A DNA stretch of 64,000 bases. Origin: Nocardioides sp. R-C-SC26. Lineage in GTDB: Bacteria > Actinomycetota > Actinomycetes > Propionibacteriales > Nocardioidaceae. The first letter of the stretch is position 1, and the number at the start of each line of letters is the position of its first letter. The position numbers and the translations under genes were made by a program. This document shows, one piece after another, positions 35,519 through 44,419 of the stretch. Where the stretch lies: contig NZ_JAHRHK010000003.1 in assembly GCF_021246465.1 (NCBI RefSeq), positions 24,744 through 88,743 on the forward strand. Direction: 5' to 3'. Under the pieces are notes generated by a model. The model had not been told where the DNA came from, did not search any database, and worked only from the letters and a program-made list of their open reading frames with translations.

Positions 35519-36673
35519 TCAGCGTCGGGCCCGTCGCCAGACGGGCAGCAGGCGGTCGACCGCGGCGCTCACCTCTGCCGGGGCGTCGGCGAACACGCCG
35601 TCGACGCCGGCGGCGAGGAAGAAGCGCACCTCGGCGGCTTGGTCGCCGTTGGCGCGAAGGTCATCGCCCTGTCGGAACTGCGGCAGGAGCAGCGCGTTCT
35701 CCGGTGCGATCATCCGCACGAAGAGCGCCAGGCCCTCCTCGTGGGCCGCGGTGACGGCGTCGCGCACCGGATAGCGCACGAAGAGGTCGATGTCGGCGAC
35801 CACCAGGTCGATCTTGGAGGGCAGCGCGCGCAGGGACTCACCCGATATCCCGCCCTCGAGAACTTCCTCGGTCACCTGGAAGGCGGTCGCGACCGACGCC
35901 GGCAGGGAGTCGGCGAGAGCAGTGACGGTGCGGGTGTCGTCGGTCTGGACGAGGACCCGGCCCGGTTCCTCGGCCAGCGGGGAGTCCTTCAGGAGCGCGG
36001 TGAGCAGCGGCTCGATCGGCTGGCCCAGACCTCGCACGTACTCGGTGTCGCGCGGCTCGATGACCACGCCGATGTCGCGACCGCTCTCGCGCGAGAGCCG
36101 GCGCACCAGGTCGAGCACGTCCTCCAGGCGGAGGATCTGCTCGCGGTCGTCGCGCTGCTGGGCGGCGCGCCGGTAGTCGCCGAGGGAGGAGCGGCTGCGC
36201 AGCTTGGAGAGCTCGCGCCAGGTGAAGTCCTCGGCGAACCAGCCCTTGACCTCGCGGCCGTTGACGACGCGGGTCGTCCGACGGCCCTTGAAGGCGGATC
36301 GGGAGGCGATGTCGGTGGAGATCGCCAGGTCGCCGTCGTAGCGGGCGAGCAGGACGCCGTCCTTGGTCATCACGGTCGCGACGTCGACGAAGTCGGCGCC
36401 GCCCTCGACAGCGGCCCGGTAGCCACCTTCGGTGTAGTCCGGCCAGGTGGCCCACGCGCCCCGGTGGCCCACGACGATCGGGCGGTTGCGCTGGAACTCC
36501 TCGGTGAGGTCGCGCCGGTCCGTCGCTCCGGGCGACGCGATGGCGACGTCGGTCTCCAAGCCGCTGACCGGCCCGGAGGCGGGGTCGTCGCCGCGGCCGC
36601 CGAGCACGATTCCTGCCGCGACCATGCCGATCGACACCAGGCAGATCGCTGCCGCGAGTAGCGCCTTCCTCAC
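35519..36673 (-). CDS. GlpQ-type glycerophosphodiester phosphodiesterase fold, active site degenerate
   Basis: A 384-residue protein with an N-terminal signal or anchor (MRKALLAAAICLVSIGMVAAGIVLGG written as one helix) and a GDPD TIM barrel. HRG at 70-72 is kept, but the metal-binding E-x-D reads D97-V-A99 (GADFVDVATVMTKDG) and the HD after it reads Y112-D (LLARYDGDL). The PExT loop is also changed to DYTEGG. The GlpQ-like insert REVKGWFAEDFTWRELSKLRSR is intact. The fold looks whole, the chemistry doubtful. It lies downstream of the sugar transferase gene on the same strand and may belong to the surface glycan locus. Confidence 0.75.
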   Translation of the reverse strand: MRKALLAAAICLVSIGMVAAGIVLGGRGDDPASGPVSGLETDVAIASPGATDRRDLTEEFQRNRPIVVGHRGAWATWPDYTEGGYRAAVEGGADFVDVATVMTKDGVLLARYDGDLAISTDIASRSAFKGRRTTRVVNGREVKGWFAEDFTWRELSKLRSRSSLGDYRRAAQQRDDREQILRLEDVLDLVRRLSRESGRDIGVVIEPRDTEYVRGLGQPIEPLLTALLKDSPLAEEPGRVLVQTDDTRTVTALADSLPASVATAFQVTEEVLEGGISGESLRALPSKIDLVVADIDLFVRYPVRDAVTAAHEEGLALFVRMIAPENALLLPQFRQGDDLRANGDQAAEVRFFLAAGVDGVFADAPAEVSAAVDRLLPVWRRARR

Positions 36674-36798
36674 CGATTCTCCTCTCGTGTCGCCCCCGGT
36701 CGTTGCCGGGCGGCGGCGTGCGACGTCACCGCGACGGCGTCGCCGTCCGGTGCGCCACCACGTCGTGGCTCAGGTTTCCCCGTGATCCCAGCGTGGGC

Positions 36799-38265
36799 TC
36801 AGTACGCTCCGCGAGATCCGAGGACAGCGCCGAAGGTACGCCACAGGATGATCAAGTCCTGCACGATGGACCAGTTGTCCACGTAGAACAGGTCGAGCCG
36901 CATGGCCTCTTCGGCCGACAGCTCGCTGCGTCCCGAGACCTGCCACAGGCCGGTGAGCCCGGGCTTGATCAGGTGCCGACGCTGCATCGAGCCGCTGTAG
37001 GCGGCCACCTCGGCCACACTCAGCGGACGAGGTCCGACCAGGCTCATCTCGCCGCGCAGCACGTTGAACAGCTGCGGCAGCTCGTCGAGCGAGAGCCGGC
37101 GCAGCCAGCGTCCTGGCCGGGTGATCCGCGGGTCGTCGGCGAGCTTGAAGTAGAACAGGCTGATGCCGTTCGCCTCGGCCAGCTCGGCCCGCAGGTCGTC
37201 GGCGTTGGTCACCATCGTGCGGAACTTCAGGCACCCGAAGACCGAGCCGTCCCGGCCGACGCGGTCCTGGCGGTAGAGCACCGGGCCCCCGTCGTGGAAG
37301 CGCACACGAGCCGCGATGAGCAACATCAGTGGCGCGATCGCGACGATCAGGCCGAGGGTGACCACGACGTCGAAGATGCGCTTGAGGCGCCGGGTCGCGG
37401 CGAGGCCGCGGGTCTTCTCCAGGTGGATCAGCGGAAGGCCGCCGACCGGGCGGACGCGCACCCGCTCGTGGGAGATGTCTGCCACGCGGGGCGCCACGAC
37501 CAGGGAGACGTCGTGCTCCTCCAGCTCCCACACCATCTCGCGCAGCTGCTGGCTGGAGGAGATCGAGGTGTCGGCGAGGAAGAGCACATCGGCGCCGACG
37601 AGGTCGATGGCGGCACGCGGGGACTCCACGGCACCGACCACCGGGATGCCGCGCGGCGTCGTCGCCCCGATGCCTCCCGGCGTGAGCGCCCCGCAGATCT
37701 CGTAACCGAGCCAGGCCTGGCGCTCGAGGATCTCGGCGATCTCGTCGATGTGCTGCGCGACACCGGAGAGGAGCACGCGGGAGGTCAGGCGGTTGCGGCG
37801 GTGCGCCCGGTGGAGCGCACGGCGCATCGACAGCCGGCCGACCAACAGGCACGGCAGCCCGACCACCACCGTGATCGCCACGAACGAGCGCGAGAGCGTG
37901 AAGCCGGCGAAGTAGCAGGCGATCGAGACCGCGGCGACGTTGGCCGCCGTGGCTCGCGCGACCCGCTTGAACTCGTCGCTGCCGACAGTGAGGACGTGCG
38001 GCTCGTAGGCGCCGCAGGTGCGCAGTGCGACCACCCAGCCGAGGCCGAAGACGATCGCTGCCGCCCAGAGCGACATGCTGGCCGTCTCGCTGCCCCAGAT
38101 CGGGGCGAGCAGGTCGCGCGCCATCAGGGCGACGGCGCAGACGAGGGCGACGATCCCCAGGTCGAGCAGGGCGAGGCCCCGCACGATGAGGCGTTGTGCC
38201 GCCCTTCCGCGGGCGCGCTCGGGTGCGACGATCACCTCGGTCGCCATTGCTGCAGTTGCTGCCAT
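36799..38265 (-). CDS. Undecaprenyl-phosphate sugar-phosphate transferase (polyprenyl glycosylphosphotransferase)
   Basis: A 488-residue initiating enzyme that would load the first sugar-1-phosphate on undecaprenyl phosphate for surface polysaccharide. Four to five membrane helices fill the first ~130 residues, a Rossmann-like middle region follows, and the C-terminal catalytic domain has RRLKRIFDVVVTLGLI, VLYRQDRVGRDGSVFGCLKFRTM, LRRLSLDELPQLFNVLRGEMSLVGPRP and GLTGLWQVSGRSEL. ATG at 38265 is chosen because GGGGAGGAGG precedes it. A 405-base gap to galE holds its promoter and a small ORF. Confidence 0.95.
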   Translation of the reverse strand: MAATAAMATEVIVAPERARGRAAQRLIVRGLALLDLGIVALVCAVALMARDLLAPIWGSETASMSLWAAAIVFGLGWVVALRTCGAYEPHVLTVGSDEFKRVARATAANVAAVSIACYFAGFTLSRSFVAITVVVGLPCLLVGRLSMRRALHRAHRRNRLTSRVLLSGVAQHIDEIAEILERQAWLGYEICGALTPGGIGATTPRGIPVVGAVESPRAAIDLVGADVLFLADTSISSSQQLREMVWELEEHDVSLVVAPRVADISHERVRVRPVGGLPLIHLEKTRGLAATRRLKRIFDVVVTLGLIVAIAPLMLLIAARVRFHDGGPVLYRQDRVGRDGSVFGCLKFRTMVTNADDLRAELAEANGISLFYFKLADDPRITRPGRWLRRLSLDELPQLFNVLRGEMSLVGPRPLSVAEVAAYSGSMQRRHLIKPGLTGLWQVSGRSELSAEEAMRLDLFYVDNWSIVQDLIILWRTFGAVLGSRGAY

Positions 38266-38669
38266 CGGGCCCTCCTCCCCGTTCTCCCCACGGGCGTCTC
38301 CGAATAGACACGACTTCAACGACTCATCAACAGAACAGTTACGCGCCGACTACGAGCCAACTTTCGGACCGACGGCCTAGGTAGATGTGACTAGACGGAC
38401 CGCGCTCCGGAGCCGATGCCGCGGTGATCGCCGCTCGACAGAATCGGTCACGTGCTGACGTTGTGGCTGGTCATCGGACTCGCGACCTGGACGGCACTGT
38501 CACTTCCGGTGGCAGTCGCCCTCGGTCGCGGGTTGGGCGCATCCGGTTGGGAGCCCGGATCGCGTCGCAGCGACTACCACCTCGCCGTCTAGCACGACTG
38601 CGAGCGGCCCCGCCGACGGCCGGAGGGAGGTCGTCGGCGGCGTCGTCGCATCTCGCTACGCTCGTGAGC
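38266..38669. other. 404-base divergent intergenic region
   Basis: It holds the ribosome binding site and promoter of the sugar transferase gene, an AT-richer stretch at about 38300-38350 (CGACTTCAACGACTCATCAA and following) which is the best candidate promoter zone, and a possible 46-codon ORF at 38452. No clear operator or riboswitch was recognised. Confidence 0.5.
38452..38592 (+). CDS. Possible 46-residue single-helix membrane protein
   Basis: A GTG-initiated frame with one strongly hydrophobic segment (LWLVIGLATWTALSLPVAVA) followed by a polar, basic tail (GSRRSDYHLAV). Small proteins of this pattern, ending in a GRxxG turn after the helix, occur in actinomycetes. There is no convincing Shine-Dalgarno, and the surrounding region is otherwise non-coding. 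It may be real. Confidence 0.4.
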   Translation: MLTLWLVIGLATWTALSLPVAVALGRGLGASGWEPGSRRSDYHLAV

Positions 38670-39674
38670 ATGAAGGTGCTCATCACCGGCGGAGCCGGAT
38701 ACATCGGGTCGACCACCGCCAAGGCGCTCGAGTCGGCCGGGCACACGCCCGTGATCCTGGACTCCCTGCTGTCCGGCCCGCGGGCCTTCGTCCGCGACCG
38801 CATCTTCTACGAGGGCGACATCGCCGACCGTGCACTGATCGAGCGCATCGCGACCGAGCACCCCGACATCGACGCCACCATCCACATGGCGGCGCGGATC
38901 GTGGTGCCGGAGTCGATGGAGCTGCCCTACGAGTACTACCGCGACAACGTCGCGAAGTCACTCGAGCTCTTCGACCAGCTGACGACGCTCGGGCTCCACC
39001 GGGTGCTGTTCTCCTCCTCAGCGTCGCTGTACGCGGTCAAGGAGGGCTTCGAGGTCACCGAGGCCGATCCCCTCGCCCCCACCTCGCCCTACGCACGGAC
39101 CAAGCGGATGATGGAGGAGGCCCTCCAGGACCTCTCCAGCGCCGGCGAGCTCCGCGCGATCATCCTGCGCTACTTCAACCCGATCGGGTCCGACCCGGAC
39201 CTGGAGTCGGGCATCTACGTCAAGGAGCCGAGCCATGTGCTGGGACAGCTCGTGCTCGCCGCGCGCGGGCTCAAGCCGGCCTTCACCATCACCGGCACCG
39301 AGCACCCCACCCGCGACGGCACCGGCATCCGCGACTACATCCATGTCTGGGACCTCGCCCGCGCCCACGTGCGCGCCGTCGAGCGGTTCGACGACGTCCT
39401 GGCATCGGCCGGGGCGCCCTCCGCCGTCCTCAACATCGGCACGGGTTCCGGGGTGACGGTCCGCGAGCTCGTCGCGTCCTTCGAGCGCGTGTTCGGTCGC
39501 GCGGTGCCCCTGGCCGAGGCGCCGCCGCGACCCGGCGACGCCGTGGGAGCGTTCGCCAACGTCGACCGTGCCCGCGAGCTGCTCGACTGGCAGACCGAGC
39601 TCACCATCGACGACGCGATCGGCTCCGCCCTCGCCTGGGCCGACCGACGTCTCGAGATCCTCGGCTACGAGTAG
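38670..39674 (+). CDS. galE: UDP-glucose 4-epimerase family protein
   Basis: A 334-residue extended SDR that interconverts UDP-glucose and UDP-galactose or the N-acetyl forms. It starts MKVLITGGAGYIGSTTAKALESAGH (GxxGxxG), has SSSASLYAV with the catalytic Ser, YARTKRMME (YxxxK), the galE-type DGTGIRDYIHVWDLARAH, and VLNIGTGSGVTVRELV. It supplies a hexose for the neighbouring polysaccharide machinery. The 3' end overlaps the convergent polymerase gene by 74 bases. Confidence 0.92.
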   Translation: MKVLITGGAGYIGSTTAKALESAGHTPVILDSLLSGPRAFVRDRIFYEGDIADRALIERIATEHPDIDATIHMAARIVVPESMELPYEYYRDNVAKSLELFDQLTTLGLHRVLFSSSASLYAVKEGFEVTEADPLAPTSPYARTKRMMEEALQDLSSAGELRAIILRYFNPIGSDPDLESGIYVKEPSHVLGQLVLAARGLKPAFTITGTEHPTRDGTGIRDYIHVWDLARAHVRAVERFDDVLASAGAPSAVLNIGTGSGVTVRELVASFERVFGRAVPLAEAPPRPGDAVGAFANVDRARELLDWQTELTIDDAIGSALAWADRRLEILGYE

Positions 39675-41238
39675 CGCCGCGGGGCGGCAGAGCGAGCCCC
39701 CCGACGAGCTGGCGCGATCGCGTTCCTACGGCATCGAGGCGCTCGGCGTCGGCAGCCGGGGCCCCGGCGTCCTGTGAGCCCCGGTACTCCGCCCGGCGCC
39801 CGCCCGACAGGGGCCGGGCGATCGTCGCCATCCCGAGCAGCAGGCCGAAGTAGATCCAGACGTAGCGCAGGTTCTGCAGGTTCAGCGTCATCATCTGGCT
39901 GGTGATCGCCACGAGGCCGGCGATGAGCGCCCATCGCGAGCTGCGGGAGATCGAGTCGATGGAGAAGACGTACTTCACCACCCACGCGATGAGGAACACG
40001 AACAACACGAACCCGATCAGCCCGAAGCTCACCAGGAAGAACAGGAACGAGTTGTGGGTCACATAGCCCACACCGGTCGACTTCAGCGTGCGGATCGATT
40101 CACCTGAGAAGCGTTCGAACTGACCAGGACCGATGCCCCAGAGCGGCGACTCGGCCCACTTCTCCACGGCCAGACGCCACAGCGCGAAGCGCGGGTCCTC
40201 CTCCACCGAGCGGGTGTCGGTGGCCGAGAAGAGCCGGTCCAGGCCGAGGATCTGGACTCCCGAGTCCCGCTGTCCGAGCAGCCAGGCGCCGGCCAGGGTG
40301 AGCAGACCACCGAGGATCGTGATGGCGATGCGCAGACGCGCCGAGTTGATGACGACGACCGAGAAGACCACGAGCAGGCCCAGCGAGAGCAGACCACCGC
40401 GCGACCCGGTCATCACGACGCCGCCGACGATCAGCAAGGCTTGCGCCGGCAGGACCGGCGAGGGCCGCTCGAGAGCCAGGAAGATCACGATGGCCAGCGA
40501 GACCAGCAGGTAGCCCGCGTAGAGGTTGGCGTCACCGAAGTAGCCGTAGGAGCGGAATCCGTCGCTGGGCACGACCGTGATCGCACCCGTCACGCCCATG
40601 AGCGATCCGACCGAGAGCACCGTCGCGGTCCACGCCCACAGGCGCAGCGCCCGGACGGCGGCGTCCCAGCCCGACCGTCGGACGACGGCTGCGACGACCA
40701 CCATGTAGACCAGGCAGATGGCCAGCTTGAAGAGATCGGCGACCGCGCGGGCCAGCAGGAAGTCGGGGCTGAAGACCGTCCAGAGCACCGTCGTCGCGGC
40801 GCCGGTCAGCCCGCTGAGGATCAGCAGCGGCAGGGCGATCGGAATCGGCTCGAACTCGCGCCGGTCGTACTTGTGGATGGCGTAGCCGATCGCCATGGCA
40901 CCGATGAAGAACGGCATCAGGGCGTCCGAGCTGCCCACGGTGAGCGCGCCGCCGATCGGCGAGAGCATGTAGAACATGAAGGGACACGAGACGACGATCG
41001 TGTCCACGATGTTGCGGCAGAACGGCGCCGAGACGATCAGCGCAACGCCACCCGCGAGCATGCCGTCGGGCGAGACTCCGCCGCGGCTGAGCGCGATCGA
41101 CCGCGCGACGAGCCAGGTGAGGATCAGCAGCACGCCGAGCACACAGCTGGCGACAGCCAGCATCCAGCGTCCGTCGGAGGCCGGCGCGTCGTCGTCCGGC
41201 GATGTGCGGGAGCGGGGTGGCAGCGCCAGAGCGGTCAT
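39601..41238 (-). CDS. O-antigen ligase/polymerase family membrane protein (Wzy-like)
   Basis: A 545-residue polytopic protein with about 11-12 helices; the periplasmic loop before the C-terminal helices carries WGIGPGQFERFSGE and the following THNSFLFFLVSFGLIGF, the O-antigen ligase (Wzy_C) signature. It is the candidate polymerase for this locus. GGAGGGAAGCCG precedes the ATG. After the last helix (residue about 455) a long Arg/Ala/Gly-rich tail continues into the convergent galE gene because no stop occurs earlier; this tail has no family counterpart. The stop codon of the upstream licD gene overlaps its start (ATGA). Confidence 0.88.
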   Translation of the reverse strand: MTALALPPRSRTSPDDDAPASDGRWMLAVASCVLGVLLILTWLVARSIALSRGGVSPDGMLAGGVALIVSAPFCRNIVDTIVVSCPFMFYMLSPIGGALTVGSSDALMPFFIGAMAIGYAIHKYDRREFEPIPIALPLLILSGLTGAATTVLWTVFSPDFLLARAVADLFKLAICLVYMVVVAAVVRRSGWDAAVRALRLWAWTATVLSVGSLMGVTGAITVVPSDGFRSYGYFGDANLYAGYLLVSLAIVIFLALERPSPVLPAQALLIVGGVVMTGSRGGLLSLGLLVVFSVVVINSARLRIAITILGGLLTLAGAWLLGQRDSGVQILGLDRLFSATDTRSVEEDPRFALWRLAVEKWAESPLWGIGPGQFERFSGESIRTLKSTGVGYVTHNSFLFFLVSFGLIGFVLFVFLIAWVVKYVFSIDSISRSSRWALIAGLVAITSQMMTLNLQNLRYVWIYFGLLLGMATIARPLSGGRRAEYRGSQDAGAPAADAERLDAVGTRSRQLVGGLALPPRGATRSRGSRDVGRPRRGRSRSRRRW

Positions 41239-42083
41239 CGGCTTCCCTCCTCGTTCGGTCCGGCGAGAACACCTTGCGCCCGGAGCGGCGCGACACAGAA
41301 ATCGGTGGCGGCCACCAGTTCGCGTTCCTGCTGCTCGGCCGACACGGGGGTCATGAAGTCACCGTAGAGCTGTCCGAGCACCGCCTCCACCTCGCGCGGC
41401 ACCGGAAGGCTCATCGAACCCACCCGATAGCGCTGCTCGCCGTCGAACCAGGCGGCGCGGAAGGTCTCCCGGGCACCGTAGGCGCCACACGAATTGACCA
41501 GATGGTCGCGGCTGCCCGAGGCCTGCAGGCGCCGGAAGACACCGCGCAACGCCGCGGCAGGCACCGGCGCCAGCAGCGTGCGGAGGGCCGTGGTGAGCAT
41601 CCGCTTCCGCGCGCTGTAGTGCCGGCGCTCGGCCAGATCCGCCTGCTTGACGAAGTAGGCGCGGTCGAGCGCTCGCATCAACCGGGTGTAGACCCGCCGA
41701 CTCCACGGCCGGCGCCACGCGGGGTCGAGCGGGAAGACATCGAGTCGGATCAGCACGTGATGGATCCGGCGGTAGGCCAGCCGCGGGAAGAGGTACTCGT
41801 AGCCGGGGGTGTTCTCCGGCGCGACCAGCTCGAAGTCGTCGCCGAGCACAGCGGGCAGCTCGGCCAGCAGCCGGCGGTAGTGCCGGTGCTCCACCCACAC
41901 GTCGGCGTCGACGTCCCACGGGATCAGGTCGGCGTCGCGGACCGCTCCGATCGCGGTGCCGTACGCCAGGTGGTACGGGATCTGCAGGACGCCGAGCGCC
42001 CGGTCGAACTCCGCCATCAGGCCGCGTACCAGCGCCTGGAGCGCCGCGAGGCCCTCGCGGTCGATCTCGGGACCCGTGCTCAT
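41235..42083 (-). CDS. LicD family phosphotransferase
   Basis: A 282-residue nucleotidyltransferase-fold protein of the LicD/fukutin family. Core: YHLAYGTAIGAVRDADLIPWDVDADVWVEHRHYRRLLAEL, with the catalytic aspartates in PWDVDAD. LicD proteins move a phospho-choline, and eukaryotic relatives a ribitol-phosphate, from a CDP donor onto a glycan. The CDP-ribitol synthase in the same cluster makes ribitol-phosphate the likely cargo here (inference). It overlaps both neighbours by four bases (ATGA). Confidence 0.85.
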   Translation of the reverse strand: MSTGPEIDREGLAALQALVRGLMAEFDRALGVLQIPYHLAYGTAIGAVRDADLIPWDVDADVWVEHRHYRRLLAELPAVLGDDFELVAPENTPGYEYLFPRLAYRRIHHVLIRLDVFPLDPAWRRPWSRRVYTRLMRALDRAYFVKQADLAERRHYSARKRMLTTALRTLLAPVPAAALRGVFRRLQASGSRDHLVNSCGAYGARETFRAAWFDGEQRYRVGSMSLPVPREVEAVLGQLYGDFMTPVSAEQQERELVAATDFCVAPLRAQGVLAGPNEEGSR

Positions 42084-44326
42084 CGATCCGCCACCTGTCG
42101 TGCGGTGTAGCGCCACAGCCAGAGGGCTCCGAGCGTGTTCGTCACCGCGACGGTCGCGGCGACCGTCGTGGCGTCGCCCAGCGAGGCGGCGATCGCCGCT
42201 CCGGCAACCTGCAGTACCGCGAAGCCGAGCGAGAAGTAGCCGACGATGCGCGCGATCTCGGTGGACAGCGCCTGCGCGATCATGCCGATCAGCGAGCCGG
42301 CGCCCGTGGCGACCGCCGTGATGCAGGCGATCCGCAGCACGCCGACGGCGTCCTGGTAGTCGTCGCCGATGATCACCGGCAGGAGCGGAGCGCACAGCGC
42401 CGTCAGCACCCCGAAGATCGTGACGGGCGCCAGGCCCACGACCAGACCGCGACTGAGCTGACGGCGGGTGATCCCGTGCCGCGCGACCTGCGGGAACGCC
42501 GTCCCCGCCGTCGCGAGGGTGACCAGGTTCATGGGCGCCACGAGCCGGGCCGGGAACGCGTAGATGCCGGCGACCTGGGCGCTGACCGCGCCGGCGGCGG
42601 CGACGTCGAGGTCACGGAGCTGGACGCCGACGAGGCCCCACCAGTACCCCATCTCGAACGGGAAGCGCTCGGCGAGCTGCGGACGTCCGGGCATCAGCGC
42701 ACGGGCCCAGGACTCCTGCCCGCGGAACCCGATCAGGTAGGCGAGCACCGCACCGAGCGCGAGGCCCGACGTCCACGACCACAACAGCTCCTCGCCGCTG
42801 GCGTCGAGGACCAGCGCGGCGCCCACGACGAGCACGACCGGGAGCCGGCGGGCCACGTAGGAGGGGAGCAGGTCCTGGGAGCGGCCATCGGCGACCGACA
42901 CGCCGTTCCAGACCTGCGTGGTCTGCTCGGCGACCAGCCAGATCGCGGCCGGCAGGAGCGCGACGACGTACTCGTGGCCGGTGACCGCCCACGCGATCAC
43001 GCAGAGGACGACCCAGGCGGCGGCGCTGCCCCAGCTGAAGTTGAGTCGGAGCCGGAAGAGGGGAGCCAGGCTGGCGTCGTGCGGGTCGCGGCTGCGCCGG
43101 AATTGGATCTGGCGCAGGAGCCCGAAGCCGTTCACCGCGACCACGATCTGCATCACCGTGTTCGCGCCGATGACGAAGGCGAACTGCGCCGGCGGCAACC
43201 CGCGCGCGAGCAGGACCAGGATGACGATCTGCAGCACGGCGGCGGTCAGGCGCGCCGTCAGCGACCAGAGCACCTGACGGCGGAAGGTGGCGCCGGAGAG
43301 ATGGTCGGTCGCGGGCGGCGGGGTGTCGTCGGGGTCCGCTGGGGCCTCGGTGCCACCGACGTCGACCACGCCGTCGGGCCCCTCGACGGTCGACGTGTCG
43401 TCACGGTCGTGCTGGCCGATCTCCCAGGACCGGTCTCCGAGCCGGACCCGCAGGCCGCCCCGGATGTGCTCGGGCTGACGCATCGCGGCGTCGGGCGGGG
43501 TCAGGTAGTCGGGGCCGTACAGCTCGGTGAGCACCGCGACGGGGCTCTGCGGCGCCGGGTAGGCGCGGCCGCAGAACTCGATCTCCGAGCCCGGCCGGTA
43601 CCAGTCCTCCTCGAAGGACATCCGGCGGCCGCGCGGCGTGGAGTAGTTGGTGGCCACGAACGGGCCGCGCATCCGGCAGCGGGCCGGCAACCGCACCCAC
43701 CACGTCCGCAGCCCGATCCACCCTCGCCGGGGCAGGACGAGGGCGGCCAGGACGACCAGCACCTCCACCAGCTTGCGAGCCCGGGAGACCTGAGCCTCGG
43801 CGAGCACGTCGCGCACGGTCGTGTAGCGGGCCACGGCGCACAGGTCGAGCGCCCGCGCGCCACGCGACCACGCCTGGCGCAGCCGGTGCGAGCGCGGCCC
43901 GCGGTCCAGGACGAAGATGTCGAGAGGCACGTGACGGGTCTCGATCGGCTCTCGCGAGCGCGTCCGACCGACGTGGAGTCGCTCGCTGCCCGTGTGCAGG
44001 AGTCGCGGGATCACGGTGATGTGATCGCGGCGGGTCTCCTGCGAGGAGAAGATCACGTCGTCGGGCAGGCCGCCGCGGTCCGAGCCGCCGACGACCGATA
44101 CGAGGCGCTCGTAGTCGTCGCGGAACATGATCGCGTCGACGTCGTCGTCCCAGGGGATCCATCCGCCCGAGCGTGCCGCGCCGAGCAGGGTCCCCGACGT
44201 GACGAAGTAGCCGACGTCGTGGCGACGGCACAGGTCGTCGAGCGTGCCGAGCAGGTACTCGCCCACGTGGTGCGTCGCATCCAGGTAGGTGGCGACCTGG
44301 AGGTCGTCGAACGTCGACTCGCTCAT
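42080..44326 (-). CDS. LicD-flippase fusion (LicD domain plus Wzx-type polysaccharide transporter)
   Basis: A 748-residue two-domain protein. Residues about 10-300 form a LicD domain (YFVTSGTLLGAARSGGWIP with WDDDVD catalytic aspartates at 59-64, then TRHVPLDIFVLD). A ~40-residue acidic, proline-rich linker (TEAPADPDDTPPPATDHL) leads to a Wzx/PST-type flippase from about 341 to the end with some 12 helices (RRQVLWSLTARLTAAVLQIVILVLLARGLP at its start). Joined modification and export of lipid-linked repeats is implied. ATG at 44326 is chosen; a GTG at 44359 in the same frame is possible. Neither has a good Shine-Dalgarno. Translation is coupled to the next licD gene. Confidence 0.87.
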   Translation of the reverse strand: MSESTFDDLQVATYLDATHHVGEYLLGTLDDLCRRHDVGYFVTSGTLLGAARSGGWIPWDDDVDAIMFRDDYERLVSVVGGSDRGGLPDDVIFSSQETRRDHITVIPRLLHTGSERLHVGRTRSREPIETRHVPLDIFVLDRGPRSHRLRQAWSRGARALDLCAVARYTTVRDVLAEAQVSRARKLVEVLVVLAALVLPRRGWIGLRTWWVRLPARCRMRGPFVATNYSTPRGRRMSFEEDWYRPGSEIEFCGRAYPAPQSPVAVLTELYGPDYLTPPDAAMRQPEHIRGGLRVRLGDRSWEIGQHDRDDTSTVEGPDGVVDVGGTEAPADPDDTPPPATDHLSGATFRRQVLWSLTARLTAAVLQIVILVLLARGLPPAQFAFVIGANTVMQIVVAVNGFGLLRQIQFRRSRDPHDASLAPLFRLRLNFSWGSAAAWVVLCVIAWAVTGHEYVVALLPAAIWLVAEQTTQVWNGVSVADGRSQDLLPSYVARRLPVVLVVGAALVLDASGEELLWSWTSGLALGAVLAYLIGFRGQESWARALMPGRPQLAERFPFEMGYWWGLVGVQLRDLDVAAAGAVSAQVAGIYAFPARLVAPMNLVTLATAGTAFPQVARHGITRRQLSRGLVVGLAPVTIFGVLTALCAPLLPVIIGDDYQDAVGVLRIACITAVATGAGSLIGMIAQALSTEIARIVGYFSLGFAVLQVAGAAIAASLGDATTVAATVAVTNTLGALWLWRYTARQVADR

Positions 44327-44419
44327 CTGGTTCACATCAATCGTGCGCTGGGATGGCACCGGCAGGTGACGGTGCGGCCGAACATGCCGTCGGCGCGGCC
44401 AGCGCGCCGACAGCGAACA

